DNA from: Ectopseudomonas composti
GTDB taxonomy: Bacteria > Pseudomonadota > Gammaproteobacteria > Pseudomonadales > Pseudomonadaceae
DNA: 64,000 nt
Direction of reading: 5' to 3'
NCBI RefSeq assembly: GCF_001567565.1
Contig: NZ_LSSW01000031.1
Span: forward strand, 124,001 to 188,000
Position numbers and translations under genes: made by a program. Below, one piece after another: positions 52,001-61,109 of this stretch. The stretch's first letter is position 1, and every line of letters begins with the position of its first letter. The notes beneath the pieces were generated by a model. That model searched no databases, was not told the origin of the DNA, and saw only the letters and a list, made by a program, of their open reading frames with translations.

Positions 52001-52136
52001 CATGATCCCGGCTGAAAAGGGTAAGCGTGATGCTGCATTGAAACGACGAGAACAGCGTGAGGCCGAGTTGCTCCTCAAACAAAAGCTTGAGGCTGAGAAC
52101 CACTTCGTTACAGCTGGAGTCATCAAGATCGGTTGA
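49017..52136 (+). CDS. SNF2/RapA-like helicase
   Basis: 1039 aa. An SH3/Tudor-like start (LKPGTKVLLRDNPARMGIV...) is followed by helicase lobe 1 with NGILIADEVGLGKTIEAGLIW (Walker A 126-134), LLVIDEAHYLRN (DEAH near 247) and LLSATPIQL, then lobe 2 with EVGSEGVDLQFSALLVNYDLPWNPMKIEQRIGRIDRLGQ (motifs V/VI). The C-terminal 350 residues contain a charged coiled coil. Relatives include RapA and the DrmD helicase of DISARM. It opens a same-strand series with a 12-base gap to the Hsp70-like gene. Confidence 0.87.
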   Translation: MNELKPGTKVLLRDNPARMGIVGAGTEGSGRRLRLQVFLLDGTEDHFPPSALDPILQESNSPTACFNAGRYSLSKNLRTAITHHRLSGKLANLIYSLKTTNTDFYPHQFKPVLQFLDSPSNGILIADEVGLGKTIEAGLIWTELRARFDARRLLVICPAVLRNKWREELLNRFGIKAELVNADELRERLESVRGRPMQDFALIASMQGLRPPSDYDALNNKQGAAKLARFLEDADPAGDPLLHLLVIDEAHYLRNTGTKTNLLGHLLRPLVENLVLLSATPIQLADTDLFNLLKLLDESAFPHEYLFDLSMAVTRPIVQLRDAVLAGRVNRDEFCAAIRQAMDNQFLDESAQLASMLNQPPSDEELKAPHSRSEIADRLDRVHPLSKVVTRTLKREVQENRVIRVPLDFRAPLNEVEQAFYDQVTQRVREYCQENGLLTGFILTTPQRQMASCMPAACRAWQEKLNRGRMAGLDEAMYELSEDESDDEVEEPPILGSLIEQLVEISQSVGDYEQLRLHDSKYRLLREHLRKYCAQFPGKKIVLFSFFRQTLAYLHERLSEDGISCVVLQGGDDKDAILRAFKADTGPQVLLSSEVGSEGVDLQFSALLVNYDLPWNPMKIEQRIGRIDRLGQQSDKILIWNLMYANTIDERIYDRLLMRLDIFRQALGSMESIIGRVIKKMTKELFSHQLSPEEETLRIENNLQALAETKLRQERLEAEAPNLVAHGDFIMNKVRAAEQLGRYVRSDDLHAYVTDFILDTYPGTRFIPVDDELELYSVELSMDLRVQLSQFIQDKGLQGHTQLLDARALPVLFENCHRAPSSRFERVAQDHPLVRFVTSQLGSQDQANQRYPISAVQLSRLASEGIEPGIYAFVVSRWSFSGAQTNERLVYAAKELDSENGLEAERAEQLVNLAALAGEDWPAAKNLLVPNSVVDAYEECRGQIADQFRDVRQAMRDENNDRVNLLIKLIRDRCDLEVKRINERMVALRQSGKERMIPAEKGKRDAALKRREQREAELLLKQKLEAENHFVTAGVIKIG

Positions 52137-52148
52137 CAAGGAGGTCAC

Positions 52149-53939
52149 ATGAAGCTCGCAGGAATATTCAAAGAAGCTTTTGAGAAAGCCGGTGTGCCTT
52201 TACCGGAGACCCCGAAGAAAAAGGCCGTTCCGGTACTGGATCAGCGAAAGAAGAAAGTTACCCGGCCAGATGCCAATAAGGAACGAAAGGCCCGGCCCAA
52301 GACTGCCAGGAAGAAAGTCAATCAGCCTGCAAAGTCGGCTCCAGAACAAAACGGCAAAAAAGTTACGGTGACGGCCAACGGAATCTGCATCACGCGTTGG
52401 TCAAGTCCGGAGTCAGTCGCCAAGGGAGCTACCAGCAAGGTTGCGGCCCAATCTTATGGGGCTGAGGGGGGTAAAGGGGGCTCTGCTGAGAGTCTGCGCA
52501 GTGATCCCGACTACTCGATCACCGCCACCGCTGGGGCCTGCGTTACTTGGCATACGCTCCAGCATGGTCGGCTAGCCTCTCTCATGGAGTGGCCGCTGGG
52601 GGGGTATGAGACTCAGTTAAACAAATGCACTGACGAAAAGTTCTTGTGCCTGGGACTGGACTTTGGCAGCTCGACGCTCAAGGCCGTCATCAGTGACGGG
52701 GAGAGGCAGATTACATACGCAGTTCCGTTCAGAGATATCCAGGGCGTTGAGGGCTACCTGCTGCCGTGTAGGGTTTATCTGGGCGAAAACGGATACAGCC
52801 TGGAAGGGCAGGGCCAGGCCTATCAGGATCTCAAGCTTGCTTTGTTAGCTAACGCCGAGTCGTTGCAAGCTCAAATGCCTGTCGTTGGGTTTCTTGCCCT
52901 GGCGCTGAGGATGATCAGAGGCTGGTTGCTGAGCACTCACGGAGAAACCTACTCAGGAGCCATCGTCTGGGATCTTGCTATTGGGCTACCAGTTGCAAGT
53001 CGCCGTGACGAAAAAACTGTAAGACTTTACCAACTGGTAAGCACTGCGGCCTGGATCGCCTCGACCGAGAGGCAGTTGACGCCAGAGACGATAGGCCTAG
53101 CACTAAAACGAGCAGAAGCCTTGTGCGGCGGTGCCGAGGCTGAGTGTGACAGCGAAGACATTGAAGTAAGGGTGGAGCCAGAAATTGCTGCGCAAATTTA
53201 TGGCTTCGTCAGTTCAGGTGCCTACGACCCTCACGCCAGCAATATCTATCTAATGGTTGATGTAGGTGCGGGAACACTGGATGCCTCTGTGTTTCGTGTC
53301 GAGCGCAAGAGTGGGCAGCGCAAAGACAGCTTGGTCATTTTTAGAACCACGGTTGAGCCCCATGGAGTGATGAATTTTCACAAGAAGCGTATGGATTGGC
53401 TGCAGTCGGCGCTGGTGCAAAAGCTTCCGGATAGGCCGGACCTGCGACAGGCCGTGCAGGCCATCAGTCACTTGACTGATGCCGAGGAGGCCCTTCCCGA
53501 TAGGGTAGATGGGTACTTCAGCGGGGTTGATGTCCAGTTCAAAGGTCGAAGTCTCGATCAGCTTTTTTATGCGCAGGTGAGCCGCCAAGTTGTCCAAGAT
53601 ACCTACCTTCACGTGGCAAATGAGAGGCTACTCGACAGGCAACAAATGGCTGGTATGCCCATGTTTCTCTGTGGTGGCGGCAGTCGTTTGGGGTTTTACG
53701 CCAAGCTGAGGGGCGACCTACATTCTGCGCGAGGGTTCAGCTGGTTTGGTGTTACTCCGAAACCGTTACAGAAGCCGCGAGGATTAGTGGCGCCAGGACT
53801 GCCCCGTGCTGAATATGACCGCCTTTCCGTTGCCTTTGGTCTGAGCCAATTGAAGCTCGATAAGCTGGTTATGGATGTTCCTGCTCTGACCGAGAAGCCC
53901 GGCGCAGTGGACTTCAGTGACCGCTACATCGAGAAGTAA
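52149..53939 (+). CDS. Hsp70/actin-fold ATPase-like protein
   Basis: 596 aa with an ideal AAGGAGGT ribosome binding site. The first 75 residues are lysine-rich and disordered. The actin/Hsp70 nucleotide fold is marked by LGLDFGSSTLKAVI (phosphate-1, D171) and LMVDVGAGTLDASVFRV (phosphate-2, D371), and FLCGGGSRLGFY fits the adenosine motif. There is no substrate-binding chaperone domain, so it is probably a regulatory ATPase. It lies between the SNF2 helicase and the DUF499 set and may switch or assemble them. Confidence 0.78.
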   Translation: MKLAGIFKEAFEKAGVPLPETPKKKAVPVLDQRKKKVTRPDANKERKARPKTARKKVNQPAKSAPEQNGKKVTVTANGICITRWSSPESVAKGATSKVAAQSYGAEGGKGGSAESLRSDPDYSITATAGACVTWHTLQHGRLASLMEWPLGGYETQLNKCTDEKFLCLGLDFGSSTLKAVISDGERQITYAVPFRDIQGVEGYLLPCRVYLGENGYSLEGQGQAYQDLKLALLANAESLQAQMPVVGFLALALRMIRGWLLSTHGETYSGAIVWDLAIGLPVASRRDEKTVRLYQLVSTAAWIASTERQLTPETIGLALKRAEALCGGAEAECDSEDIEVRVEPEIAAQIYGFVSSGAYDPHASNIYLMVDVGAGTLDASVFRVERKSGQRKDSLVIFRTTVEPHGVMNFHKKRMDWLQSALVQKLPDRPDLRQAVQAISHLTDAEEALPDRVDGYFSGVDVQFKGRSLDQLFYAQVSRQVVQDTYLHVANERLLDRQQMAGMPMFLCGGGSRLGFYAKLRGDLHSARGFSWFGVTPKPLQKPRGLVAPGLPRAEYDRLSVAFGLSQLKLDKLVMDVPALTEKPGAVDFSDRYIEK

Positions 53940-54035
53940 GTGGCGGGTAGGCGAGAAGGGAAAGCCAGTGCTCCGGTTCGATGGCCAATTTGCGGTTCTC
54001 CGCCCCCAATCCCTCGCTGCTTCCCTTCGGCCTCA

Positions 54036-54057
54036 TGTAACATCACGTCACGTTACA
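54036..54057. promoter_or_regulatory. Palindromic operator upstream of the RHH gene
   Basis: TGTAAC-N10-GTTACA is a 22-bp dyad whose centre also contains the symmetric ACGT. It lies 25 bases before the ribbon-helix-helix gene and about 220 bases before DUF499. RHH proteins usually bind such short inverted repeats and autoregulate, so this is a good candidate site. Confidence 0.6.
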
Positions 54058-54081
54058 GGCCCAAGCCAGGTACTCACGCCC

Positions 54082-54255
54082 ATGAAAACTAGCAATCGCG
54101 TTGTGATCGAGGTTGATCCTGCCCAAAAGCAGCAGATCTACGCCGCACTCAAGGCGCGTGGGTTGACCATGCGCGAGTGGTTTCTGCAGCAGGTGAGCCA
54201 GGAACTTTCCATTCCCAAGCCCACCACCCCCTCCAGTCAGTCGAGCAACGATTAA
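54082..54255 (+). CDS. Ribbon-helix-helix (Arc/MetJ-like) small protein
   Basis: 57 aa from ATG 54082. NRVVIEVDPAQKQQIYAALKARGLTMREWFLQQVSQEL is a strand-helix-helix pattern typical of RHH DNA-binding proteins, followed by a Pro/Ser-rich tail. A palindrome lies immediately upstream and the DUF499 gene follows 23 bases later, so it probably regulates the defence operon. An antitoxin-like role is the alternative. Confidence 0.65.
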   Translation: MKTSNRVVIEVDPAQKQQIYAALKARGLTMREWFLQQVSQELSIPKPTTPSSQSSND

Positions 54256-54278
54256 GTAATTCTCAGGGAGTCGAGCAG

Positions 54279-57200
54279 ATGCTCAAGACAGTCAAGCAGG
54301 CATGCACATTCAACCCAATCATTCGCGACTACCGGATGAGCGAAGGGATCGAGAACCTTTCTGCGCTCATCTCTGATGAGGGTGATGGGCGTGAGTTCTT
54401 TGCACGAAACTACATCACCTCGGGCATGGAGCAGCTCTTTCGCGAGGGGATGCTGCGGCTGGATGGCAAATCAGATCAGGCAGTTTTCGAGCTGACCCAG
54501 GCAATGGGTGGCGGTAAAACCCACATGATGATCGCTCTCGGCCTGCTGGCCAAACACCCGCATCTGCGCAGCGAAGTGCTGTCGCCTGATCTTGCTAAGC
54601 GGATCGAAATCGGTGAGGTGCGAGTAGCTGCATTTAATGGCCGTAACAACCCTGAGAATTACATCTGGGGCGAGATCGCTACCCAACTAGGTGAAGAGGA
54701 AGCCATCAAGCCCTACTGGGTCAATGGCCCTCGCGCGGTCGACCAGGCTGGATGGAAGAAAATTATCGGGGACAAACCGACCCTGATCATGCTCGATGAG
54801 TTGCCGCCCTACCTTGAAAACGCGAGCACTACTGTCATCGGTGGCGGTACGCTGGCTACCGTGAGCACCTACACACTCAGCTGCCTGATGAGCGCTGCTC
54901 TGGAGTTACCGCGTTGCTGCATTGTGATTGCCAATCTATCCGGCAGCTATGTGGCTCAGACCAAGGCAATTGCCGAAGCAATCTCTAACCTCCAGCAAGA
55001 AGCCAGTCGCCAAGCCAGCACCATCACCCCCGTCCAGCTGGCGGGCAACGAGATCTACGAGATCCTGAAGAAGCGACTGATCCTGGAGCTACCCGACGAG
55101 TCCGTCATTAACGATGTCGCCGAGGAATATGCCCAGCGCATCAAGGCAGCAGCCGATGGTGGATACATTGTCGCGACCAGTCTGGAGCAGGTCGCCCAGC
55201 AGATCAGGGAAACCTACCCCTTCCACCCCTCCTTCAAGCATCTGGTTGCCTTGTTCAAGGAGAATGAGGGCTTTCGGCAGACACGAGGCTTGATGCAGTT
55301 CGCTGCGCGTTTGCTCAAGAGCGTCGATGATCGCGAAACTGATGATGTCTTCCTGGTTGGGTCACAACACCTGCGCCTGAACGACGATGCCGTGCGCGAA
55401 GAGGTCGGCCGTATCGCCAACTCGCTTCGCCCGGCCATGGCCCACGATATTGCCGACGATGGTCAATCCATCGCAGAAGAAATCGATGCCAACCTGGGCA
55501 GCGATGCCGCCCAGCAGGTCGGTGCCCTGCTGCTAGCGTCCTCATTCTCTCGGGCAGTAGGTGGTCGAATCGGCCTGACCGAGGCAGAGATCATTGAGTT
55601 CTTGGCCGCACCTAACCGTAAGTCCGATGAGTTCAAGACCGCTCTGGAGAAACTGCGTGAGCAGGCGTGGTATCTGCATCGCGAAGAAGAGCGTTTCTTC
55701 ATTAAAGAAACAGAAAACCTCTCTCGCCAGATTGAGCGAAATGCTCGCGACATCCCTCAGCCGAAGATTGATCAGGCGCTGATCAACAAGCTTACTGCGG
55801 TATTGCAGCCGGTTAGCAAGGCTGCCTACCAGGATGTACAGGTGCTGCCGCGACTGGACGATCTAAAGCTAAGCGGACCTCGTGTTCTGATCGTAGTGCG
55901 CCCGGACGGCAAGCTACCGCCGAGCGAGCTGGTCAATTTCTTCGAGTACCAGCAAGAGAAGAACAATTTCATGGTGCTGTCCGGTCAGGACAGCTACCTC
56001 GCCGATACCGTTGAAGATCGTCTGCGCGACCTGTATGCAATTGAGTCCATCTGCAAGCGTTTGAAGGACGGTGACAGCCTCTTCGAAGAAGCGCGTGATC
56101 GCCTAGAAGATGCCCAGCAGCGCTTTAACAAAGCTCTTTCTGGCACCTACAACCGGATCTACTTCCCAGCCATCGACGAGATGACCGGCAATGCCCAACT
56201 CATGCAAGCCACAATTGATAATGGCCTGAACATGGGGCAAGGCACCAACTCTGCCGAGCACCAGATTGAGCAGCTCCTGGCCAGCCCTCGTGCCAATTAC
56301 AAACTGATTCTCAATCTACTGGATGAGCCGGGTACCTACTGGGCGATGGCAGAAGAGGATCTTTGGCCGGCGAATGACCGCAGAACGCCATGGAAAGACG
56401 TGCTGATGCGCGCCAAAAGCAATCCAATCTGGGCTTGGATGCCCGGCACCGGTGGCATGGAGACCCTCAAGGCAGAAGCCCTGAAGCAAGGTCGCTGGCG
56501 ACAAGGGACTGACGGCTACATCGAGAAAGGGCCGTTCCCGGCAGAAAAAACTGCAGTGAACGTGACAGTGCATGCCGCAAATGAAGCGACAGGCGAAACC
56601 ACTTTGGCCCTGATCCCCCGCAATGCCGGTCAGAGCCCTGTGGTTCATTACGCGCCGACTGCCAAGGTCAGCACAAGCGATCCGAAGGTCGAAGACCTAG
56701 ATAACTTCACGACCGACGCGGCAACTCTGTACTTCCTGGCAGTGGACAGCGAAGGCAAGCATGAAACCGGTGAGCCACAGCGCTGGGTGGCGGAGCTTCG
56801 TGTGCGTCATCAGGTCCAGGCCATCGCCGACAAGCGTATGGTCACTCTCTCCTGCATGCCTGCTGCCGATATGCGTTACACCCTAGATGGCTCGAACCCT
56901 AAAGATGGGGAACTGTACGGAGACCCCTTCGAAGTTGGCCCGCAGGCTGCCCGTCTAATGGTCTATGCCTGCTCGGGCGAGGCTACTCGTACCGCTGACT
57001 TCCAGATCCCAGCTGCCAACGACAAACAGGTTCAGATCGACGATGCCAAGCCGGCAAAGTTGGCTGAGAACAAGAAGGTGTCGCTCGACAGTACCGAAAA
57101 GGTGTTCGGCGTACTCAATAGTTTCAAAAGCTCGCCGGCTACCTTCAAGGGGGTACGTATCCATATTGGGGAAGGTGAGAACGCCGTTAGCATCAACTTT

Positions 57201-57395
57201 GCTGAGCGCGGGGTTACGGCTTCCGTGATCGAGGCGGCGATTAACGGTCTGCGTAAGGCCATCGGGAATGAGCAAGAAACCGTTACCGTGCAGATTCGAA
57301 GCGGAGCAGCCTTCGAGAATGGCTTCGCTGCCAAGGAGTTCGCCAAACTCAGTGGTGTTGAACTGCGCCCTGGTGATGTGATTCAAGAGGAATGA
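54279..57395 (+). CDS. DUF499 P-loop ATPase
   Basis: 1038 aa. ATG 54279 follows CAGGGAG; an upstream ATG at 54177 would run through the RHH gene. The N-terminus ACTFNPIIRDYRMSEGIENLSALI is typical of DUF499. The Walker A motif is MGGGKTHMMIALG (about 76-88) and Walker B-like LIMLDELPPYLENAS is near 170. The family belongs to the BrxC/PglY (COG1483) group of ATPases from anti-phage systems. The C-terminal 200 residues include a DGSNP-type beta segment. Its stop overlaps the DUF3780 start (ATGA). Confidence 0.9.
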   Translation: MLKTVKQACTFNPIIRDYRMSEGIENLSALISDEGDGREFFARNYITSGMEQLFREGMLRLDGKSDQAVFELTQAMGGGKTHMMIALGLLAKHPHLRSEVLSPDLAKRIEIGEVRVAAFNGRNNPENYIWGEIATQLGEEEAIKPYWVNGPRAVDQAGWKKIIGDKPTLIMLDELPPYLENASTTVIGGGTLATVSTYTLSCLMSAALELPRCCIVIANLSGSYVAQTKAIAEAISNLQQEASRQASTITPVQLAGNEIYEILKKRLILELPDESVINDVAEEYAQRIKAAADGGYIVATSLEQVAQQIRETYPFHPSFKHLVALFKENEGFRQTRGLMQFAARLLKSVDDRETDDVFLVGSQHLRLNDDAVREEVGRIANSLRPAMAHDIADDGQSIAEEIDANLGSDAAQQVGALLLASSFSRAVGGRIGLTEAEIIEFLAAPNRKSDEFKTALEKLREQAWYLHREEERFFIKETENLSRQIERNARDIPQPKIDQALINKLTAVLQPVSKAAYQDVQVLPRLDDLKLSGPRVLIVVRPDGKLPPSELVNFFEYQQEKNNFMVLSGQDSYLADTVEDRLRDLYAIESICKRLKDGDSLFEEARDRLEDAQQRFNKALSGTYNRIYFPAIDEMTGNAQLMQATIDNGLNMGQGTNSAEHQIEQLLASPRANYKLILNLLDEPGTYWAMAEEDLWPANDRRTPWKDVLMRAKSNPIWAWMPGTGGMETLKAEALKQGRWRQGTDGYIEKGPFPAEKTAVNVTVHAANEATGETTLALIPRNAGQSPVVHYAPTAKVSTSDPKVEDLDNFTTDAATLYFLAVDSEGKHETGEPQRWVAELRVRHQVQAIADKRMVTLSCMPAADMRYTLDGSNPKDGELYGDPFEVGPQAARLMVYACSGEATRTADFQIPAANDKQVQIDDAKPAKLAENKKVSLDSTEKVFGVLNSFKSSPATFKGVRIHIGEGENAVSINFAERGVTASVIEAAINGLRKAIGNEQETVTVQIRSGAAFENGFAAKEFAKLSGVELRPGDVIQEE

Positions 57396-58048
57396 CCATG
57401 GCCAACGCAGTACGTAAAGAGGATTTAGGCATGGCTCGTTCCCCGAGTAAAACCATAAGTGGGGCCAAAAAAACCAAGGCTCCTGAGCGCCCTACCATCG
57501 GTTTTGGTGTGCCGGCCACTACTGACCCTCATCACTTTATGGTGGAGGTGCCCAAGAGCTCGACTGGCGCAGTTCGCATCATCGAAAGCCTCGGGCTGCA
57601 GGCTCAGGATCAGCAAACCAGCATCATCGAGCGCGTTGTGATTGAGCGCTCGCGCTGGACAGCGATTCGCAGTGAAGTTCAGCGGGCCTTCAATGTGCGC
57701 CTAAAGGAGCACAACCTGCGCGTCAGCGCTTGGAAGGTGGGCGATAACCCCGTGGATCGCCTGCTTGGCAAAGAGCTTTGCGTACTGGCCTGGGCGGTTG
57801 AAGACATGAGCCCCGAGAAGATTCCAGTTGCAGTACGCAACTGGCTGGCCTTGCGCCCTGAAGAGCGCTGGTGGCTGTTCGGCATGACCGCCATGAGCAC
57901 AGGCGGTGTGCATGACAGCAACAAGGGGTGGCGACTGGCTCTCCGGCACGCACTGGGCGACGTAGCGCATACAGAACTATTCAAGCCGCAGGCTGTGAAA
58001 TCCCGCAAACCAGATACTGAGCGTCCAACGCTGGGCCTGTTCGATTAA
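57392..58048 (+). CDS. DUF3780 protein
   Basis: 218 aa, overlapping DUF499 by four bases. IGFGVPATTDPHHFMVEVPKSSTGAVRIIE and RFNVRLKEHNLRVSAWKVGDN-like segments fit the DUF3780 family. This family is known to me only as a companion of DUF499 and DUF1156 proteins. The C-terminus has RPEERWWLFGMTAMSTGG. Probably a structural or anti-restriction control subunit; no catalytic motif is seen. Confidence 0.85.
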   Translation: MTMANAVRKEDLGMARSPSKTISGAKKTKAPERPTIGFGVPATTDPHHFMVEVPKSSTGAVRIIESLGLQAQDQQTSIIERVVIERSRWTAIRSEVQRAFNVRLKEHNLRVSAWKVGDNPVDRLLGKELCVLAWAVEDMSPEKIPVAVRNWLALRPEERWWLFGMTAMSTGGVHDSNKGWRLALRHALGDVAHTELFKPQAVKSRKPDTERPTLGLFD

Positions 58049-58059
58049 GGAAGACCGAA

Positions 58060-61000
58060 ATGACCGCAATGACACCCGTAAAGCTGGTGCCTTTCTCTCT
58101 TAAGGACGCGCCCGCCCTGATCGAAACCGTATTTCCAGCGCAAAAGGTGTCTTTTGAGTCACAGCAAGAGCGAACCTCGGTACAGAGTCAAACGCTTACC
58201 GGGTTGGGTTCTTACTGGAAAGGCCGCAAGCCTCTCATCTTGGTACGTGCCATCGTGCTGGCTAGCTTGCTGCCACCAACCGAAGACGCTCAGGCAGATC
58301 TTGCGATCTTTGAAAAACTGATGGCTTTTGACGACGAAGGCTTGGCGCGGCGTGCGATGGCCAGCAATGCCGCATCACCTGCCGAGATTGCAGCGCGTAT
58401 CCAGCTCGAAGACCCGTGGAATTACTTCAAGGCCACGATCAAGCGAGGTGATGTCACAGGAGGGGACGTTCATTGGATGCGTTTCCCACTTGAGGCGGAT
58501 GCAGAAGGTATTTCTTTGCGTTGGCAGCGCAGTCTGAGTGACGATGAGAAACTGGTGATCTATCGCAAGTTGCTGGAAACCTACGCCAGCTATGAGGAAA
58601 AGGCCAGCCTGGGCAAGCGTCCAGAAGAGTTGGATCAGGAATGGCTTTATGCCCCGGTTTGGGCTGCGGTCAATCGCCACTACGCCCATTTGGGGGTGAA
58701 TGTAAGATCCTTGTCCGAACTGGTGGAGCAGCTAGGTATTCTTCGCTACGGCCATTGCCCGCGCGTGGGTGATACCTTCTCGGGTGGCGGCTCCATCCCG
58801 TTCGAGGCTGCGCGAATCGGTTGTAGCGCCTTCGCTTCCGATCTCAACCCTATCGCCTGCATGTTGAGCTGGGGAACATCAGAAATCATCGGTGCGCCCA
58901 AGCAAAGACGTGAAGAAATTACACGGGCTCAAACCATCCTAGCAAAGGCCGTCGATGAGCGTATCTCCGAGCTGGGTATTGAACATGATGCCAGCGGGAA
59001 TCGTGCTAAGGCATATCTCTGGTGTCTTGAAGCACGCTGTCCAGAAACCGGCTGGATGGTGCCCCTATCCCCGACCTGGACGGTGTCCAAGACGCGCAAT
59101 GCAATTGCCTGTTTAAGGCCAGACCCCACAAACAAGCGCTTCGATATCGAAATCATCTCGGGCGCATCCAAGGCAGAGATGAGCTCCGCCGAGAAAGGCA
59201 CAGTGCAAGATGGCGACATGGTTTATGTCCTTGATGGAAAAACCTATCGCACCCCCATCAAGACCCTGCGCGGTGACTTTCGACAAGCCGGTGGGGTGAC
59301 AGGTAACCGCCTACGCCGCTGGGAAAAACTCAACTTCAAGCCTCTCCCGGACGACATCTTTCAGGAGCGCCTGTACGCGATTCAATGGATCAGTAAGGAA
59401 ACGCTGGATGCTGGTCGTCAGAACACCTGGTTTGCCGCCCCAACTGACTCAGACCTTCAACGTGAGCAGCTCGTCGAGCAACTTGTCGCTGAAAACTTAA
59501 ACAAATGGCAGACGCAAGGCGTAGTGCCGGACATGGCAATCGAACCAGGCGACGAAACCGCACGCCTTTTCCGTGAGCGAGGCTGGACACACTGGCACCA
59601 TTTATTCAGTCCTCGCCAGATTTTGGTGGCGGCCCTGGTGCATGAGCAAATCCAACGGATGCCTGCCGATGTGCAACCAGCATTGTGCTTGTCCTTAGCC
59701 AAGATGCTGGATTGGTCTAGCAAGCTTTGCCGTTACGGCACTGGGGCTGCGCGTGAATCAATTACGCAGACTTTCTACAACCAAGCCTACAACACTAATT
59801 TTTTCTATGGCGTTCGCTCGTTTGTAACAGGTAAGAACTACCTGTTCCTCACTGAAGCAGCAAGTAGCATTGCAGGCAGTCTGTCCGTCAAGAATAAGGA
59901 GGCTGTTGGTCTTCAGCAGGACGCCGAGCTGTGGATCACCGACCCGCCCTATGCGGATGCTGTTAGCTATCACGAGATTGCGGAGTTCTTCATAGCTTGG
60001 CTGCGTAAGAACCCACCGGCTCCTTTCAATGAGTGGAAGTGGGACTCCCGCCGTGCAATGGCGATTAAAGGAGATGGTGACGATTTCCGGCGAGGGATGA
60101 TCGACGCTTATTCGGCCATGGCTAAACACATGCCGGACAACGGAATGCAGTGTGTGATGTTTACCCATCAAAGCACTGAGGTTTGGTCGGACATGGTGGG
60201 CATCTTCTGGGCGGCAGGGCTCCAGGTAGTGGCTGCTTGGTACATAGCTACAGAAACCAGTACTGAGCTTAAGAAGGGAGGATACGTACAGGGGACTGTG
60301 ACGCTTATGCTGCGTAAGCGAAGTGCAGGCGAAAAAGTCGGCTTCAAGCAGCGCATTCTCCCTGCGGTTCGCAATGAAGTCGCGAGCCAGATCATGCAGA
60401 TGATGCACCTCAACGATGAGGTGGAAGCCCGGATGGGTGAGCCTGTATTCAATGATGCCGACCTGCAGATGGCCGGCTATGCCGCAGCTCTGAAAGTTTT
60501 GACCGCCTACACCAAGATCGGTGAGACCGATGTCACCACGTTCGCCTTGCGGCCCCGCGTCAAAGGCGAGATCACCGTGGTGGATGAGATCGTCCAGCAA
60601 GCCTCCGAGGCAGCCAACAGCTTGTTGGTGCCTGAAGGGGTGGCGCTGGACACCTGGCAAGCCATTGATGGCATTCAGCGCTTCTACTTGCGCATGCTGG
60701 ATATGGAATCGGTCGGCGCCTCAAAGCTGGACAACTACCAGAACTTTGCCAAGGCCTTCCGCGTGAATGACTACACGAAAGTCATGGCCAGCATGACGGC
60801 CAATGGTTCGCGGTTGAAGCAAGTTGATGAGTTCGGCTCTCGTGAGCTAACCGATAGCACGGAAATTGGCCCGACCTGGCTGGGCCATCTGATCATCGCT
60901 ATTCAGCAGCTGCTAGCTGAGGTCGAACCGCAATCTGTGGTCAAAACACTGATGGAGGATCTGCCTGACTACCTCGAAGTCCGTCCAAAGCTGATCGATC

Positions 61001-61098
61001 TGGTTCGCTTCTTGGAAAACAAGTCCCGCAATGAAGCTGTTCGCTCAGCCGCTGAGGTGCTTGTTTCTCGGATGCAAACGCAGCGGTTGGATTCCTGA
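58060..61098 (+). CDS. DUF1156 adenine-specific DNA methylase
   Basis: 1012 aa. FPAQKVSFESQQERTSVQSQTLTGLGSYWKGRKPLILVRA is the DUF1156 N-terminus. The SAM-binding motif GDTFSGGGSIPFEAARIGCSAFASDLNPIAC lies at about 235-265, and the catalytic DPPY at 628-631 (WITDPPYADAVSYHEIAEFF). An N6-adenine methylase of COG1743 type is expected, marking host DNA for the rest of the system. It follows DUF3780 by 11 bases. Confidence 0.9.
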   Translation: MTAMTPVKLVPFSLKDAPALIETVFPAQKVSFESQQERTSVQSQTLTGLGSYWKGRKPLILVRAIVLASLLPPTEDAQADLAIFEKLMAFDDEGLARRAMASNAASPAEIAARIQLEDPWNYFKATIKRGDVTGGDVHWMRFPLEADAEGISLRWQRSLSDDEKLVIYRKLLETYASYEEKASLGKRPEELDQEWLYAPVWAAVNRHYAHLGVNVRSLSELVEQLGILRYGHCPRVGDTFSGGGSIPFEAARIGCSAFASDLNPIACMLSWGTSEIIGAPKQRREEITRAQTILAKAVDERISELGIEHDASGNRAKAYLWCLEARCPETGWMVPLSPTWTVSKTRNAIACLRPDPTNKRFDIEIISGASKAEMSSAEKGTVQDGDMVYVLDGKTYRTPIKTLRGDFRQAGGVTGNRLRRWEKLNFKPLPDDIFQERLYAIQWISKETLDAGRQNTWFAAPTDSDLQREQLVEQLVAENLNKWQTQGVVPDMAIEPGDETARLFRERGWTHWHHLFSPRQILVAALVHEQIQRMPADVQPALCLSLAKMLDWSSKLCRYGTGAARESITQTFYNQAYNTNFFYGVRSFVTGKNYLFLTEAASSIAGSLSVKNKEAVGLQQDAELWITDPPYADAVSYHEIAEFFIAWLRKNPPAPFNEWKWDSRRAMAIKGDGDDFRRGMIDAYSAMAKHMPDNGMQCVMFTHQSTEVWSDMVGIFWAAGLQVVAAWYIATETSTELKKGGYVQGTVTLMLRKRSAGEKVGFKQRILPAVRNEVASQIMQMMHLNDEVEARMGEPVFNDADLQMAGYAAALKVLTAYTKIGETDVTTFALRPRVKGEITVVDEIVQQASEAANSLLVPEGVALDTWQAIDGIQRFYLRMLDMESVGASKLDNYQNFAKAFRVNDYTKVMASMTANGSRLKQVDEFGSRELTDSTEIGPTWLGHLIIAIQQLLAEVEPQSVVKTLMEDLPDYLEVRPKLIDLVRFLENKSRNEAVRSAAEVLVSRMQTQRLDS

Positions 61099-61109
61099 GA
61101 GGCCAGGGC

